Shown here: piece by piece, positions 13,392-20,279 of the stretch
How positions within the stretch are numbered: the first letter of the stretch is position 1
How the letters are laid out: each line of letters starts with the position of its first letter
IMG/VR virus record: IMGVR_UViG_3300035670_001483
Span: 1-20,279 of that record
Origin: a virus
Direction: 5' to 3' (one strand)
Length of the DNA: 20,279 bases
Notes under the pieces: model-generated
What the model was told of the DNA's origin: nothing
Seen by the model: the letters and a program-made list of their open reading frames with translations, nothing else
The model's database searches: none
Translations under genes and position numbers: made by a program

Positions 13392-16300
13392 TCGGCTGCA
13401 GCGAAGCTGAGTATCGGTTTCTGGTGGCTGAGGCTGTGCGGCGCGCTGGGCCGCGGCCTGCGGCTTATGCACATGTGCCGGAAGTGCAGATGGAGCTGGT
13501 AACAATTATCAGTTTGGTGGTTGGCTTGGCGCTGTCGGCCGCCTCTTACCTGCTGACGCCGAAGCCAAAGGAACGGCCAGCGAACGACATCCAACAGCGC
13601 AACCTGGGCAGCATCAACGGCCCGTCACGATTCAGCCCGACCTTTGGTTTCGACAGCCAGGCCGAGCTGGCCAACTACGGCGAACCGATCCCGATCGTGT
13701 TTGGCCGTTACACCGGCGAGACCGGCGGCATGTTGGTCAGCCCGCGGCTGGTGTGGTCGCGCATGTTTAGCTACGGCACGCAGCAGGCGATCAAGCTGCT
13801 GCTCGTGGTGGGCGAGCAAGGGCGCGACGCGGGCCAAACACCGCAGGGCATCGACCCGCCAAGTCTGAACGGCATCTTCATCGGTAACGGTGCGCTCGAC
13901 GCGATCTACGAGAACGCGTTCACGTTCTATTGGAAGCGCAACACGACGATCTCAGGTTTTAGCCGCATCAAAGCGGTGAACCGCATCTATGGCACCCGCG
14001 GCACGCCCGAAAGCGCCGACCCCGAAACCTTCGACGACATCTACAGCTGCCCGACGGGCCGCAGCGAGAACGACTACGGGTTCAGCTCAGCGCATGGCCT
14101 GAGCAACAACGCCGAGTTTGGCTGTTACGCGCCGATCGCCAACGGCTCCGGCTATCGCGTCAACTGGCGCGTCGTCACGATCCCCGAGCTGCAGGATCAA
14201 GAAGATGACCCCGGCAACAATCTGATCTACGAGCGGATCAAGATCGCCGGCGACAACAACGGCGCTGCAGCCAGCCCGAACGCTGTGCGCGACCTGTATC
14301 AGTCCGGCACCGGTCGCAACTACAGCCGCCGCATGGGCATCACGGCGCTGAACGGTGTCGGTGTGGCCAACTCGGTCGGCACTGAGGAGCGCCGCGTAAA
14401 CGTGGGCGACGTGATCCAGTTCACGATCGTCGCGAGGCAGATCCCCGAGAACATCTACGAGGCTGGCTCGGTCAAGGTTGACGACATCAACAGCGAGCTG
14501 AACGAACAGCGGATCGCGGCCGACGACGCGCTGCAGATCGGCGAGCTGTTCATGATCGCCCGCACAACGTGGCAGGTGACAGGCCGCAAGCTGTCGCAGT
14601 GGCGGCCCGAGGACAATCAGGACCAGGTGATCGAGCTGAAGTGCATCGACACCAACCCACCGGCCAACAACACGATCGGCCTAGTGGCGCCGGCGATGCT
14701 GACCAGCAACTACCTGAGCGACGACAACGGCGCGACCAACAAGCTGCACGCAGGTGGCGCGTTCTATCCGCTGATGCGGTTCTCAAAGGGCACCGTCCGC
14801 AACACCAGGGCGTGCGAGGTGACCGAGATCGGGCTGCGGTCCAGCGTGTTCCAGCGGATCAACGGGCTGTGCAACTTCCAGTCAATCCCGACGCCTGACG
14901 AGCTGCGCGACGCAGAACGCAACCGGGTCAACCTGAACAGCGGCACGATCAGCTCCTACGTTCGCCGCGCGTCGGTGTTCACCGTGTTCCTGCGGCCCGC
15001 TGGCCTCGACCTGAACGGGCAGGCCTACGGCTGGCAGCCGCTGGGTATGCGGTTTGTGGTGGTGGGCAACCAACCAACCGATCTCTACAACTTCCTGCGG
15101 TTCAGGCATCCCGAGAGCCGGCAGTACGAGTTCCAGTTCATCCCGAAGAACGGCGCAGACATGCGCAACTCGGCAGAAGAAACTGAGTTTTGGCAGCTGA
15201 ACGCAGCCGCATCGGTTGGCAACAGCGGCGAGCGGTCGATCCTTAGCGCTGATTTTGACACGGTTTACGGTCGGTTTACGGTCACGTCGGTCGGGCGCGT
15301 GGTGCGCAAGGCTGAGATCCAGAAGAACGCTGAGTTCACCAGCAAGCCAAGCGCAACCGGATCGGTCAAAACGCGCAGCTACCCAAGCGCGGTTGGCATT
15401 AACAGCTACCTGCCAGATGTAGAAGCCACAACCACAACGGCTGTCGCTGTGCAGTACGTGGACCTCTACAGCAACCCGTCAGGATTTACACAAGGCCGTA
15501 GCGGTTCTTTTACGTCTGAATTATTTGGATCGGCCGACAACTCGCCTGTAGGAGAGGGCGGATTTACCACGCGTCAAGTGCGCGAGCAGCTGCCAAACAA
15601 CCAATGGATCGAGCTGGAGTACAGAGCAATCAAGAGCCGGCTGCCGAGCGGGCATTTTAGCGGTCAGACGTTCTACTGGTTCATCGTCGAATACAACGTA
15701 AAGGGCAGCTCAGGCGGCTTCAACACGTTCCAGGAGTTCATCGTCTCGCGCAACATCAGCGCCAGCAACCCGTTCAGATCTGTGCCCGGCGAGGGCACCA
15801 TCCTGAGCAGCGGCGTGAAGCTGAGCGTCACCGGCGTGCAAAGCACCGCGCAGCCACAAGGCCGGTCACAGGGTGCGTTCGAGGAGATCTTCGGCCCGGC
15901 GCGCAACTACGACATCGGGCAGATCCGCACCGCGACGGTCAACTACACATCAGGCGATCGCAAAATCCGGCTCACGCTGTCGAGCACGGTCTACAGCGAT
16001 CCGAATCACTGGACCGGGGTGACCAAGCTCTGGACCACGCCGACGATCACGCCAAGCCGCGACAGCAACACGTCAACCAACTGGAATGCAGGCGACCTGT
16101 TCAACCGTAACTATGCGGTCAGCGCATCCAACCCATTTGCGCAGCAGTACGTCAGCACCGGCGTCGGCATTCAGTTCATCGTGCAGGCAATCAGTAACCT
16201 TGAGCTGGCGCCGTCGGTGTTCACGGCCGCGCGTGAGTTTGAAACGCAAAGCCAGTACGCCGACGTGAGCTTCTACGGCAACCTGGTCGAGAAGTCGAAC

Positions 16301-17527
16301 GCGAGCCAGCCCGAGCATCGTATCGCCTACGTCAATGAGATCGTCTCCAACGAGACCGCGCCAAGCTATGACCGCATGACGATCTGCGGCTTGGTCCTCA
16401 AGGCCAGCCGCAACTTCAGCAACGTCGATCAGATCCGGCTGTGGCTGGCGAACGGCGTCCCGGTCACCCGCTTTCACCCTGACGACGCAGCAGCACCAAT
16501 TGGCCCGTCAAACCTATTCAGCGACCTTGTGTTTTATCTGCTGACCAACGCAACAGCAGGCCTTGGTCGGGTGCTCAACATGACCGCCGACAACGCGCCA
16601 TTGATTAACACGGCCGACTTTGTTACAACCGCCAAGTTCCTCAAAGCGAACCGGCTGTTCTTTGACGGCGTGCTGGGTGATGCGGTCAACGTGCGGCAGT
16701 ACATCGGTGAGACCGCGCCATTCTTCCTGTGCAACTTTGTGATCCGCGACGGCAAGTTCAGCATCGTGCCCGCGCTGCCGACCACCGCCGCTGGCGAGAT
16801 CAGCACCGGTCCGGTCACGATCAGCCAGCTGTTCACCGCCGGCAACATCCTTGAGGACAGCTTTGAGTTGGAGTATCTCGCGGCCGAGGAGCGCAAGCCA
16901 TTTCAGGCGGTGGTGCGCTACCGCGACGAAACCGAGAACCAGCTGCCGCAAGAGCGCAACATTGTCGTGCGATGGGCCGACGCTGATGAGTTCACCGCCA
17001 GCGAGTCCTTTGATATGACTGCTTACTGCACCAGTGAGCAGCACGCGCGCATTGTGGGTAAGTTCTTCCTGTCGATCCGCCAGCGCGTCAATCACACCAT
17101 TCGGTTCCGCACGACGCCCTACGGGCTCAATCTGGCGCCGGGTGAGTTCATCAAGGTGGTCACCGAGGCCAGCCCCTACAGCGCCGCCAAGAACGGCACG
17201 ATCAGCAGCTCTGGCGTGGTCACCAGCGCCACCACGCTGACCGATGGCCAGTACCGGATCCTCTACTACAAGAGCGGTTCAGAAGACGTGAGCGAGGCGA
17301 CCTTGTCGATAAGCGGCGGCCGCACGCAGGACCAGTCGCTATGGGGCACGATCTTCACGCTGCTCGAGGCGACAACATCGCAAAACGTCTACATGGTCGA
17401 GCAGCTCACGCTTTCTGATGACAACACCGTGCAAATCACGGCTTCTGAGTTCCCCTGCGACGACAACCTGTCTAGCCTGATGGCGCAAGATGTACTCAAC
17501 AACAGCCGTTTCGCATTCGAGACCTGA
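13277..17527 (+). CDS. J-like central tail hub / host specificity protein
   Basis: Large tail tip protein that forms the hub and contacts the host. The N-terminal part has LYNPPLLPFEKQIIELIGCS (about 24-43), a hydrophobic segment VTIISLVVGLALSAASYLL (75-93) and EPIPIVFGRYTGETGGMLVS. The middle is a long beta-rich region. The last 350 residues carry hub motifs, including HTIRFRTTPYGLNLAPGEFI near 1273-1292, as in lambda J-type proteins. The predicted 1416 aa is longer than lambda J (1132 aa). The start is uncertain. Protein-like sequence is clear from about 13320, and ATG 13277 is the nearest upstream standard start, overlapping the NlpC gene by 115 nt. ATG 13490, preceded by GGAAG, would lose the conserved-looking LPFEKQII segment. 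Frame positions upstream of 13277 read like a shadow of the NlpC gene. The stop shares a base with the next ATG. Confidence 0.88.
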   Translation: MADRDPVLQPTAEAGLLVTGAQLYNPPLLPFEKQIIELIGCSEAEYRFLVAEAVRRAGPRPAAYAHVPEVQMELVTIISLVVGLALSAASYLLTPKPKERPANDIQQRNLGSINGPSRFSPTFGFDSQAELANYGEPIPIVFGRYTGETGGMLVSPRLVWSRMFSYGTQQAIKLLLVVGEQGRDAGQTPQGIDPPSLNGIFIGNGALDAIYENAFTFYWKRNTTISGFSRIKAVNRIYGTRGTPESADPETFDDIYSCPTGRSENDYGFSSAHGLSNNAEFGCYAPIANGSGYRVNWRVVTIPELQDQEDDPGNNLIYERIKIAGDNNGAAASPNAVRDLYQSGTGRNYSRRMGITALNGVGVANSVGTEERRVNVGDVIQFTIVARQIPENIYEAGSVKVDDINSELNEQRIAADDALQIGELFMIARTTWQVTGRKLSQWRPEDNQDQVIELKCIDTNPPANNTIGLVAPAMLTSNYLSDDNGATNKLHAGGAFYPLMRFSKGTVRNTRACEVTEIGLRSSVFQRINGLCNFQSIPTPDELRDAERNRVNLNSGTISSYVRRASVFTVFLRPAGLDLNGQAYGWQPLGMRFVVVGNQPTDLYNFLRFRHPESRQYEFQFIPKNGADMRNSAEETEFWQLNAAASVGNSGERSILSADFDTVYGRFTVTSVGRVVRKAEIQKNAEFTSKPSATGSVKTRSYPSAVGINSYLPDVEATTTTAVAVQYVDLYSNPSGFTQGRSGSFTSELFGSADNSPVGEGGFTTRQVREQLPNNQWIELEYRAIKSRLPSGHFSGQTFYWFIVEYNVKGSSGGFNTFQEFIVSRNISASNPFRSVPGEGTILSSGVKLSVTGVQSTAQPQGRSQGAFEEIFGPARNYDIGQIRTATVNYTSGDRKIRLTLSSTVYSDPNHWTGVTKLWTTPTITPSRDSNTSTNWNAGDLFNRNYAVSASNPFAQQYVSTGVGIQFIVQAISNLELAPSVFTAAREFETQSQYADVSFYGNLVEKSNASQPEHRIAYVNEIVSNETAPSYDRMTICGLVLKASRNFSNVDQIRLWLANGVPVTRFHPDDAAAPIGPSNLFSDLVFYLLTNATAGLGRVLNMTADNAPLINTADFVTTAKFLKANRLFFDGVLGDAVNVRQYIGETAPFFLCNFVIRDGKFSIVPALPTTAAGEISTGPVTISQLFTAGNILEDSFELEYLAAEERKPFQAVVRYRDETENQLPQERNIVVRWADADEFTASESFDMTAYCTSEQHARIVGKFFLSIRQRVNHTIRFRTTPYGLNLAPGEFIKVVTEASPYSAAKNGTISSSGVVTSATTLTDGQYRILYYKSGSEDVSEATLSISGGRTQDQSLWGTIFTLLEATTSQNVYMVEQLTLSDDNTVQITASEFPCDDNLSSLMAQDVLNNSRFAFET

Positions 17528-17901
17528 TGGCCTACCCCACACTGCAACCAACAGGCCGCGAGTTTGACCCCGGCTCCTATCCGGTTAAGACTTTTCGTTC
17601 GCAGTCCGGCGCTGAGTCGCGCATCCTGTACGGCAGCAAACGGGTCGATCAGTCGCTGGCGCTGACTTACGAGAACATCAATGACAGCCAAGCTGAGCAG
17701 TTCGTTACGCACTTTGATGAGGTTCGCGGCAGTTACGACACGTTTACGCTGCCAGCCGCTGTGCGGGCCGGCTGGGCGGCCAGCAGCAGCACGATCGACG
17801 CGGTGACCGGCGCAGCGTGGCGTTACGACGCGCCGCCCCAGATCAGCAGCGTCAAGCCGGGCATCAGCACCGTGCAGGTGAAGCTGGTCGGGGTTCTCTA
17901 G
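17527..17901 (+). CDS. Minor tail protein, gpM-like
   Basis: A 124-aa protein resembling lambda gpM (109 aa), a tail tip component. Shared layout: an early strand pair with SRILYGSKRVDQSLALTYEN, then a helix SQAEQFVTHFDEVRGSYDTF and TLP, as in the lambda pattern of VTLSVPREE, LESFLEEHGGWKSFLWTPP. The C-terminal strands ISSVKPGISTVQVKLVGVL match the ligand-proximal end of such proteins. In lambda, M lies between the tape measure and L; here it lies behind the J-like gene. ATG 17527 shares a base with the J stop (TGATG). The function is moderately supported and the place in the particle is inferred. Confidence 0.6.
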   Translation: MAYPTLQPTGREFDPGSYPVKTFRSQSGAESRILYGSKRVDQSLALTYENINDSQAEQFVTHFDEVRGSYDTFTLPAAVRAGWAASSSTIDAVTGAAWRYDAPPQISSVKPGISTVQVKLVGVL

Positions 17902-17910
17902 ACTGCTGAC

Positions 17911-17916
17911 AGGAGG
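17911..17916 (+). promoter_or_regulatory. Strong Shine-Dalgarno before 17924 gene
   Basis: AGGAGG 7 nt upstream of ATG 17924, in one of the few intergenic gaps (22 nt). Its strength suggests independent, substantial translation of the tube-like protein, unlike the coupled starts around it. Confidence 0.7.
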
Positions 17917-17923
17917 CTGACCA

Positions 17924-18355
17924 ATGGCAAAGGCTTACACCGGGCGCGATGGTCAGCTGCTGCTGAGCGGCACTGCGCTGGTCAAGGTGACTAGCTGGGC
18001 GCTGCAGGCAGATGTGGAGCTGCTCGAAACCACCAGTCTGGGCGACAACGTGCGCAGTTTTACGCCTGGCGTGCAGTCATTTTCGGGCAGCGCGAGCCTG
18101 ATCTACTACAAGGCCGACGACAACAGCATCGACGCGAGCAGCCTGCTGCGCAAACTGGTGAAGACTGGCACCGATGGCGTGAGCAGCGCCGACACCGTGA
18201 GCATGACGCTGCGGCTTGCAGATGGCAGCGACCTGAACGACATCGGTCTGACGGCCTACATCACAAGCGCCACCATCGGCGCATCAGTCGGTGAGATCGT
18301 GTCGGCTCAGATCAGCTTCCAAGGCACCGGCGCGTTGAGTGCAGCGAGCGTCTAA
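17924..18355 (+). CDS. Tail-tube-fold protein 1 downstream of J
   Basis: A 143-aa protein with the build of a small tail tube domain: GRDGQLLLSGTALVKVTSWA, then LLETTSLGD (near 33-41), VQSFSGSASLIYYK, a helix SSLLRKLVKTG, and strands GLTAYITSATIGASVGEIVS, AQISFQGTG. Tube proteins of many siphoviruses share the T-x-L-G-D and GEIV-x-A-x-ISFQ-x-x-G features. The main tube protein is encoded at 8486, so this is an extra tube-like subunit, perhaps forming a distal or specialised ring, or a decoration of the tail tip. The strong AGGAGG 7 nt upstream supports the start. It is paired with the next gene, whose second half aligns with it. Its exact role is unknown. Confidence 0.6.
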   Translation: MAKAYTGRDGQLLLSGTALVKVTSWALQADVELLETTSLGDNVRSFTPGVQSFSGSASLIYYKADDNSIDASSLLRKLVKTGTDGVSSADTVSMTLRLADGSDLNDIGLTAYITSATIGASVGEIVSAQISFQGTGALSAASV

Positions 18356-19251
18356 TGGCTGTTTATCTTGGCACATTTGGCAGAATCACGTTGCAGCGCA
18401 AGTCCGACGAAGGCGCGCTGGAATCAGTAATTAACCCGTCAGATGTAAACACAACGCGCAAGCGATTTTCGTTTGACTTTGACCAGGGCTATCTGATTAC
18501 CGGCGATCAAGTGGAGATCACCAGCACCAACGGGGCAACGCTGGAATGGGTCAGCACTGCTGGCTGGGCGAATGCTACCAAGCAGTCCAGCGGCAAGTGG
18601 TTCGCGAACGTCGATGAGCTGGGCGGCGTGCGGCTGTACTCCACATTCGCCGACGCGATGGATGGCGGCAGCGCCAACGCCATCGCGCTGGACAGCCTCG
18701 CGACCGACATCCCGATCAGGGTGGTCATCGCGAACGCGCAACAGCGCATCCTGGGCGCGATCACCAGCTACGAGCTGAGCACGCAGCGTGAGGCCGTGGA
18801 CATCACCGCGTTGTCGGATCAGTTCAGGTCGCAGTGGTCTTCGCTGATGTCCGGCTCAGGCCGCATCAGTTGCCAATGGGACTACAAAGATTGCTGTGGT
18901 GGTGGCAGCTACGAAACGGCGCACTACCTGCTGCAGCTGGCATTGCGCACCGAAGTAGGCAGCGAGTTCAGCGCACAGCTGTTCTTAAAGATCCCTAACT
19001 ACAACCCAAGCGGTGGGGCTGGACAGGCCGATGATGTGATCTGGTATCAGATCTCAGGGGTGATCACCGGTTCAGCAGTTCAGTTCACGCCGGGCACGAT
19101 CGTTGAAATGACAGCCGATTTCATTACCACAGGACCCATTCGTCTAAAAGCCAAAACCGTTGGCGACTACAAGATTTTGCAGGAAGGCGGCGACGAAATC
19201 CTCCTTGATCAGGACGCTACTGCTAGCCTGCTTCAAGAAGGCGACATCTAA
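18355..19251 (+). CDS. Tail-tube-fold protein 2 with extra N-terminal domain
   Basis: A 298-aa protein. Residues 1-120 (LGTFGRITLQRKSDEGALES, then DFDQGYLITGDQVEI, TSTNGATLEWV) form an unrecognised beta-rich domain. Residues ~138-262 align with the previous protein: SYELSTQREAVDITALSD matches SWALQADVELLETTSLGD at 6 of 18 positions with several similar changes, and a Y/W-x-Q-I-SGVITGS...IVEMTADFITTG end corresponds to GLTAYITSATIG...IVSAQISFQGTG. A DCCGGG turn lies in the middle. The C-terminal tail (KILQEGGDEILLDQD, SLLQEGDI) is a short imperfect repeat of the ILQEG type. TAATG overlap joins it to the gene before. The role is inferred: tail tube or tip layer. Confidence 0.55.
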   Translation: MAVYLGTFGRITLQRKSDEGALESVINPSDVNTTRKRFSFDFDQGYLITGDQVEITSTNGATLEWVSTAGWANATKQSSGKWFANVDELGGVRLYSTFADAMDGGSANAIALDSLATDIPIRVVIANAQQRILGAITSYELSTQREAVDITALSDQFRSQWSSLMSGSGRISCQWDYKDCCGGGSYETAHYLLQLALRTEVGSEFSAQLFLKIPNYNPSGGAGQADDVIWYQISGVITGSAVQFTPGTIVEMTADFITTGPIRLKAKTVGDYKILQEGGDEILLDQDATASLLQEGDI

Positions 19252-19263
19252 CTCTGAGGGCGC

Positions 19264-20279
19264 ATGGCAGACCTGAAGATCAGTGAACTAGCTGCCCTGG
19301 CTGGCAACGACCTCGCAGCCAGCGACCTCTTCGCAGCTGTTGATGTCTCAGCAAGCGAAACCAAAAAGATCACTGTTCAGGACGCGATCGGCTACGGCGT
19401 CACTCTGATCGCTGACGCAACCATTCCCGGCGCGAAGATTCTGTTTAACGCTGGCCAGATCGCCGGCACCGCGCTAACCGATGGCGGCATCAGCACCGCC
19501 AAGCTGGCCGATGATGCTGTCACGGCCGCCAAGCTGGCCAATGAGAGCACCGTCGATCTTGTCACCACGCTGCCGGCTTCAGGCGCCTTTACGGGGCAGC
19601 TGGCGCTCGACACGGATGATCTTAAGGTCTACTGCTGGGATGGCTCGGCGTGGCAGTCGATCAAAGCCGCTGGCTCAATCAACACAGTCGTCGGCAGCAG
19701 CGCTGATCTGGTCAATGTCATTGTGAGCACGTCTGGCGACACGGTGACCATCACCACGTCGCTCGACAACACCAGCGCCGCAGCGCAATTCTTGGCCGGC
19801 CCGACCGCTAATGCTGGCGCGGTTGCCTACCGCACGATCGCAGGCGATGACCTGCCGACTGCTACGACCAGCGCCAAGGGCGGCGTGGCGGTTAATGGCG
19901 AGGGCCTCCGCATGGATGGCACCCGCATCGAGATCGACAACGATCTGACGGCCAGCCCTTCGACTAACCACGTCGTCACCTATAGCGCCAAGGGTCTAAT
20001 TACTGGCGGCCGGGCGATTATTAGTAGTGATATGCCAGCCGCCACCAGCGGCGCGCGCGGTGCGGTGCTCCCCGGCAGCGGCCTAAGCGTAGATGGTTCC
20101 GGCACAATAAATCACGCCAACAGCGCTGCGGCGGGGACATATACCAAAATCACGATTGACGCGCAGGGGCATGTCACAACTGGCGCTGCTTTGGCCGACA
20201 CCGACCTGCCGAATCACAGCGCAGCACTGCTGACCACCGGCACGCTGTCGGCTGACCGTATTGCCGCCAACGCAATCAC
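19264..20279 (+). CDS. Tail fibre protein, N-terminal part, runs off the window
   Basis: An open frame from ATG 19264 to the window edge (338 complete codons, no stop), so the gene is cut by the end of the sequence. The N-terminus (LKISELAALAGNDLAASDLF, then VDVSASETKKITVQD) is a common anchoring domain of phage fibres. It is followed by TAKLADDAVTAAKLA, by LALDTDDLKVYCWDGSAWQS (a chain-start motif used in fibre domains) and by beta-rich 60-residue repeats. The fibre presumably binds host surface ligands through its missing C-terminus. A GAGGG stretch 5 nt upstream, after a 12-nt gap from the previous stop, supports the start. High Ala/Thr/Gly content fits trimeric fibres. Confidence 0.8.
   Translation, partial: MADLKISELAALAGNDLAASDLFAAVDVSASETKKITVQDAIGYGVTLIADATIPGAKILFNAGQIAGTALTDGGISTAKLADDAVTAAKLANESTVDLVTTLPASGAFTGQLALDTDDLKVYCWDGSAWQSIKAAGSINTVVGSSADLVNVIVSTSGDTVTITTSLDNTSAAAQFLAGPTANAGAVAYRTIAGDDLPTATTSAKGGVAVNGEGLRMDGTRIEIDNDLTASPSTNHVVTYSAKGLITGGRAIISSDMPAATSGARGAVLPGSGLSVDGSGTINHANSAAAGTYTKITIDAQGHVTTGAALADTDLPNHSAALLTTGTLSADRIAANAI
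19861..20220 (+). repeat. Two 60-codon imperfect repeats in tail fibre
   Basis: Units 19861-20040 and 20041-20220 encode comparable 60-aa segments: SAKGGVAVNGEGLRMDG aligns with GARGAVLPGSGLSVDGSG, VTYSAKGLITGG with ITIDAQGHVTTG, and SSDMPAA with DTDLPNH. The sequence before (GAVAYRTIAGDDLPT) and after (LLTTGTLSADRI) resembles partial further units. The copies are diverged at DNA level, so this is a protein repeat and not a recent tandem duplication. Confidence 0.7.

Noticed and set aside
11298-15961. HIP1 octamers GCGATCGC (11298-11305 and 15954-15961) as evidence of a cyanobacterial host
   Set aside because: Only two were noticed in 20 kb, which is near chance for GC-rich DNA, so they neither support nor exclude a cyanobacterial host.
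1-20279. CRISPR array, tRNA, insertion sequence, diversity-generating retroelement, defence or lysogeny genes
   Set aside because: No regularly spaced direct repeats, transposase, reverse transcriptase, integrase or repressor motifs were seen on reading both strands.

Overview
This window carries the late structural region of a long-tailed, lambda/HK97-like siphovirus, either as a free phage genome or as a prophage. Every supported gene is on the + strand, from packaging to tail fibre. Genes overlap by a few bases or lie a few bases apart, so the block reads as one long operon. No integrase, repressor, lysis, replication, tRNA, CRISPR or host gene is visible, so lytic and temperate lifestyles cannot be told apart.

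Layout. 1-162: non-coding leader, possibly the cos/packaging region. 163-2537: terminase small (Nu1-like) and large (GpA-like) subunits. 2540-3109: gpW-like head-tail joining domain with an extra N-terminal beta domain. 3111-4676: lambda-B-type portal. 4663-6732: one reading frame for an HK97-type prohead protease fused to the major capsid protein. 6735-8356: small head completion and connector genes (a 68-aa protein, two small beta-rich proteins, an FII-like connector and a U-like tail terminator). 8353-8529: a 58-aa gene. 8486-9421: tail tube protein. 9432-10111: tail assembly chaperones G and GT, with a well-formed -1 frameshift signal (A AAA AAC plus a perfect 7-bp stem 8 nt downstream). 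10113-12566: tape measure. 12566-17527: tail tip genes (L-like, NlpC/P60-like, and a very large J-like hub). 17527-19251: an M-like minor tail protein and two further proteins that look like tail-tube-fold paralogues. 19264 to the end: a repetitive tail fibre that runs off the window.

How the genes work together. The terminase cuts DNA and drives it through the portal into a protease-matured HK97 capsid. The W/FII-like proteins close the head. The tube, terminator, tape measure and G/GT chaperones build a non-contractile tail; at about 0.15 nm per tape-measure residue the tail would be roughly 120 nm. The L/K/J/M-like proteins and the fibre form the adsorption tip.

Host. The DNA is GC-rich. 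The fibre N-terminus (KISEL...VDVSASETKKIT) and the J/NlpC style resemble proteins I associate with cyanobacterial and aquatic phages, so a cyanobacterial host such as Synechococcus or Cyanobium is a tentative inference only. The cyanobacterial HIP1 octamer GCGATCGC occurs only twice, so it gives no support. I found no defence island or clearly new enzymatic system. The most notable features are the frameshift signal, the fused or rearranged head and tail genes, and the extra tail-tube-like pair behind the J gene.
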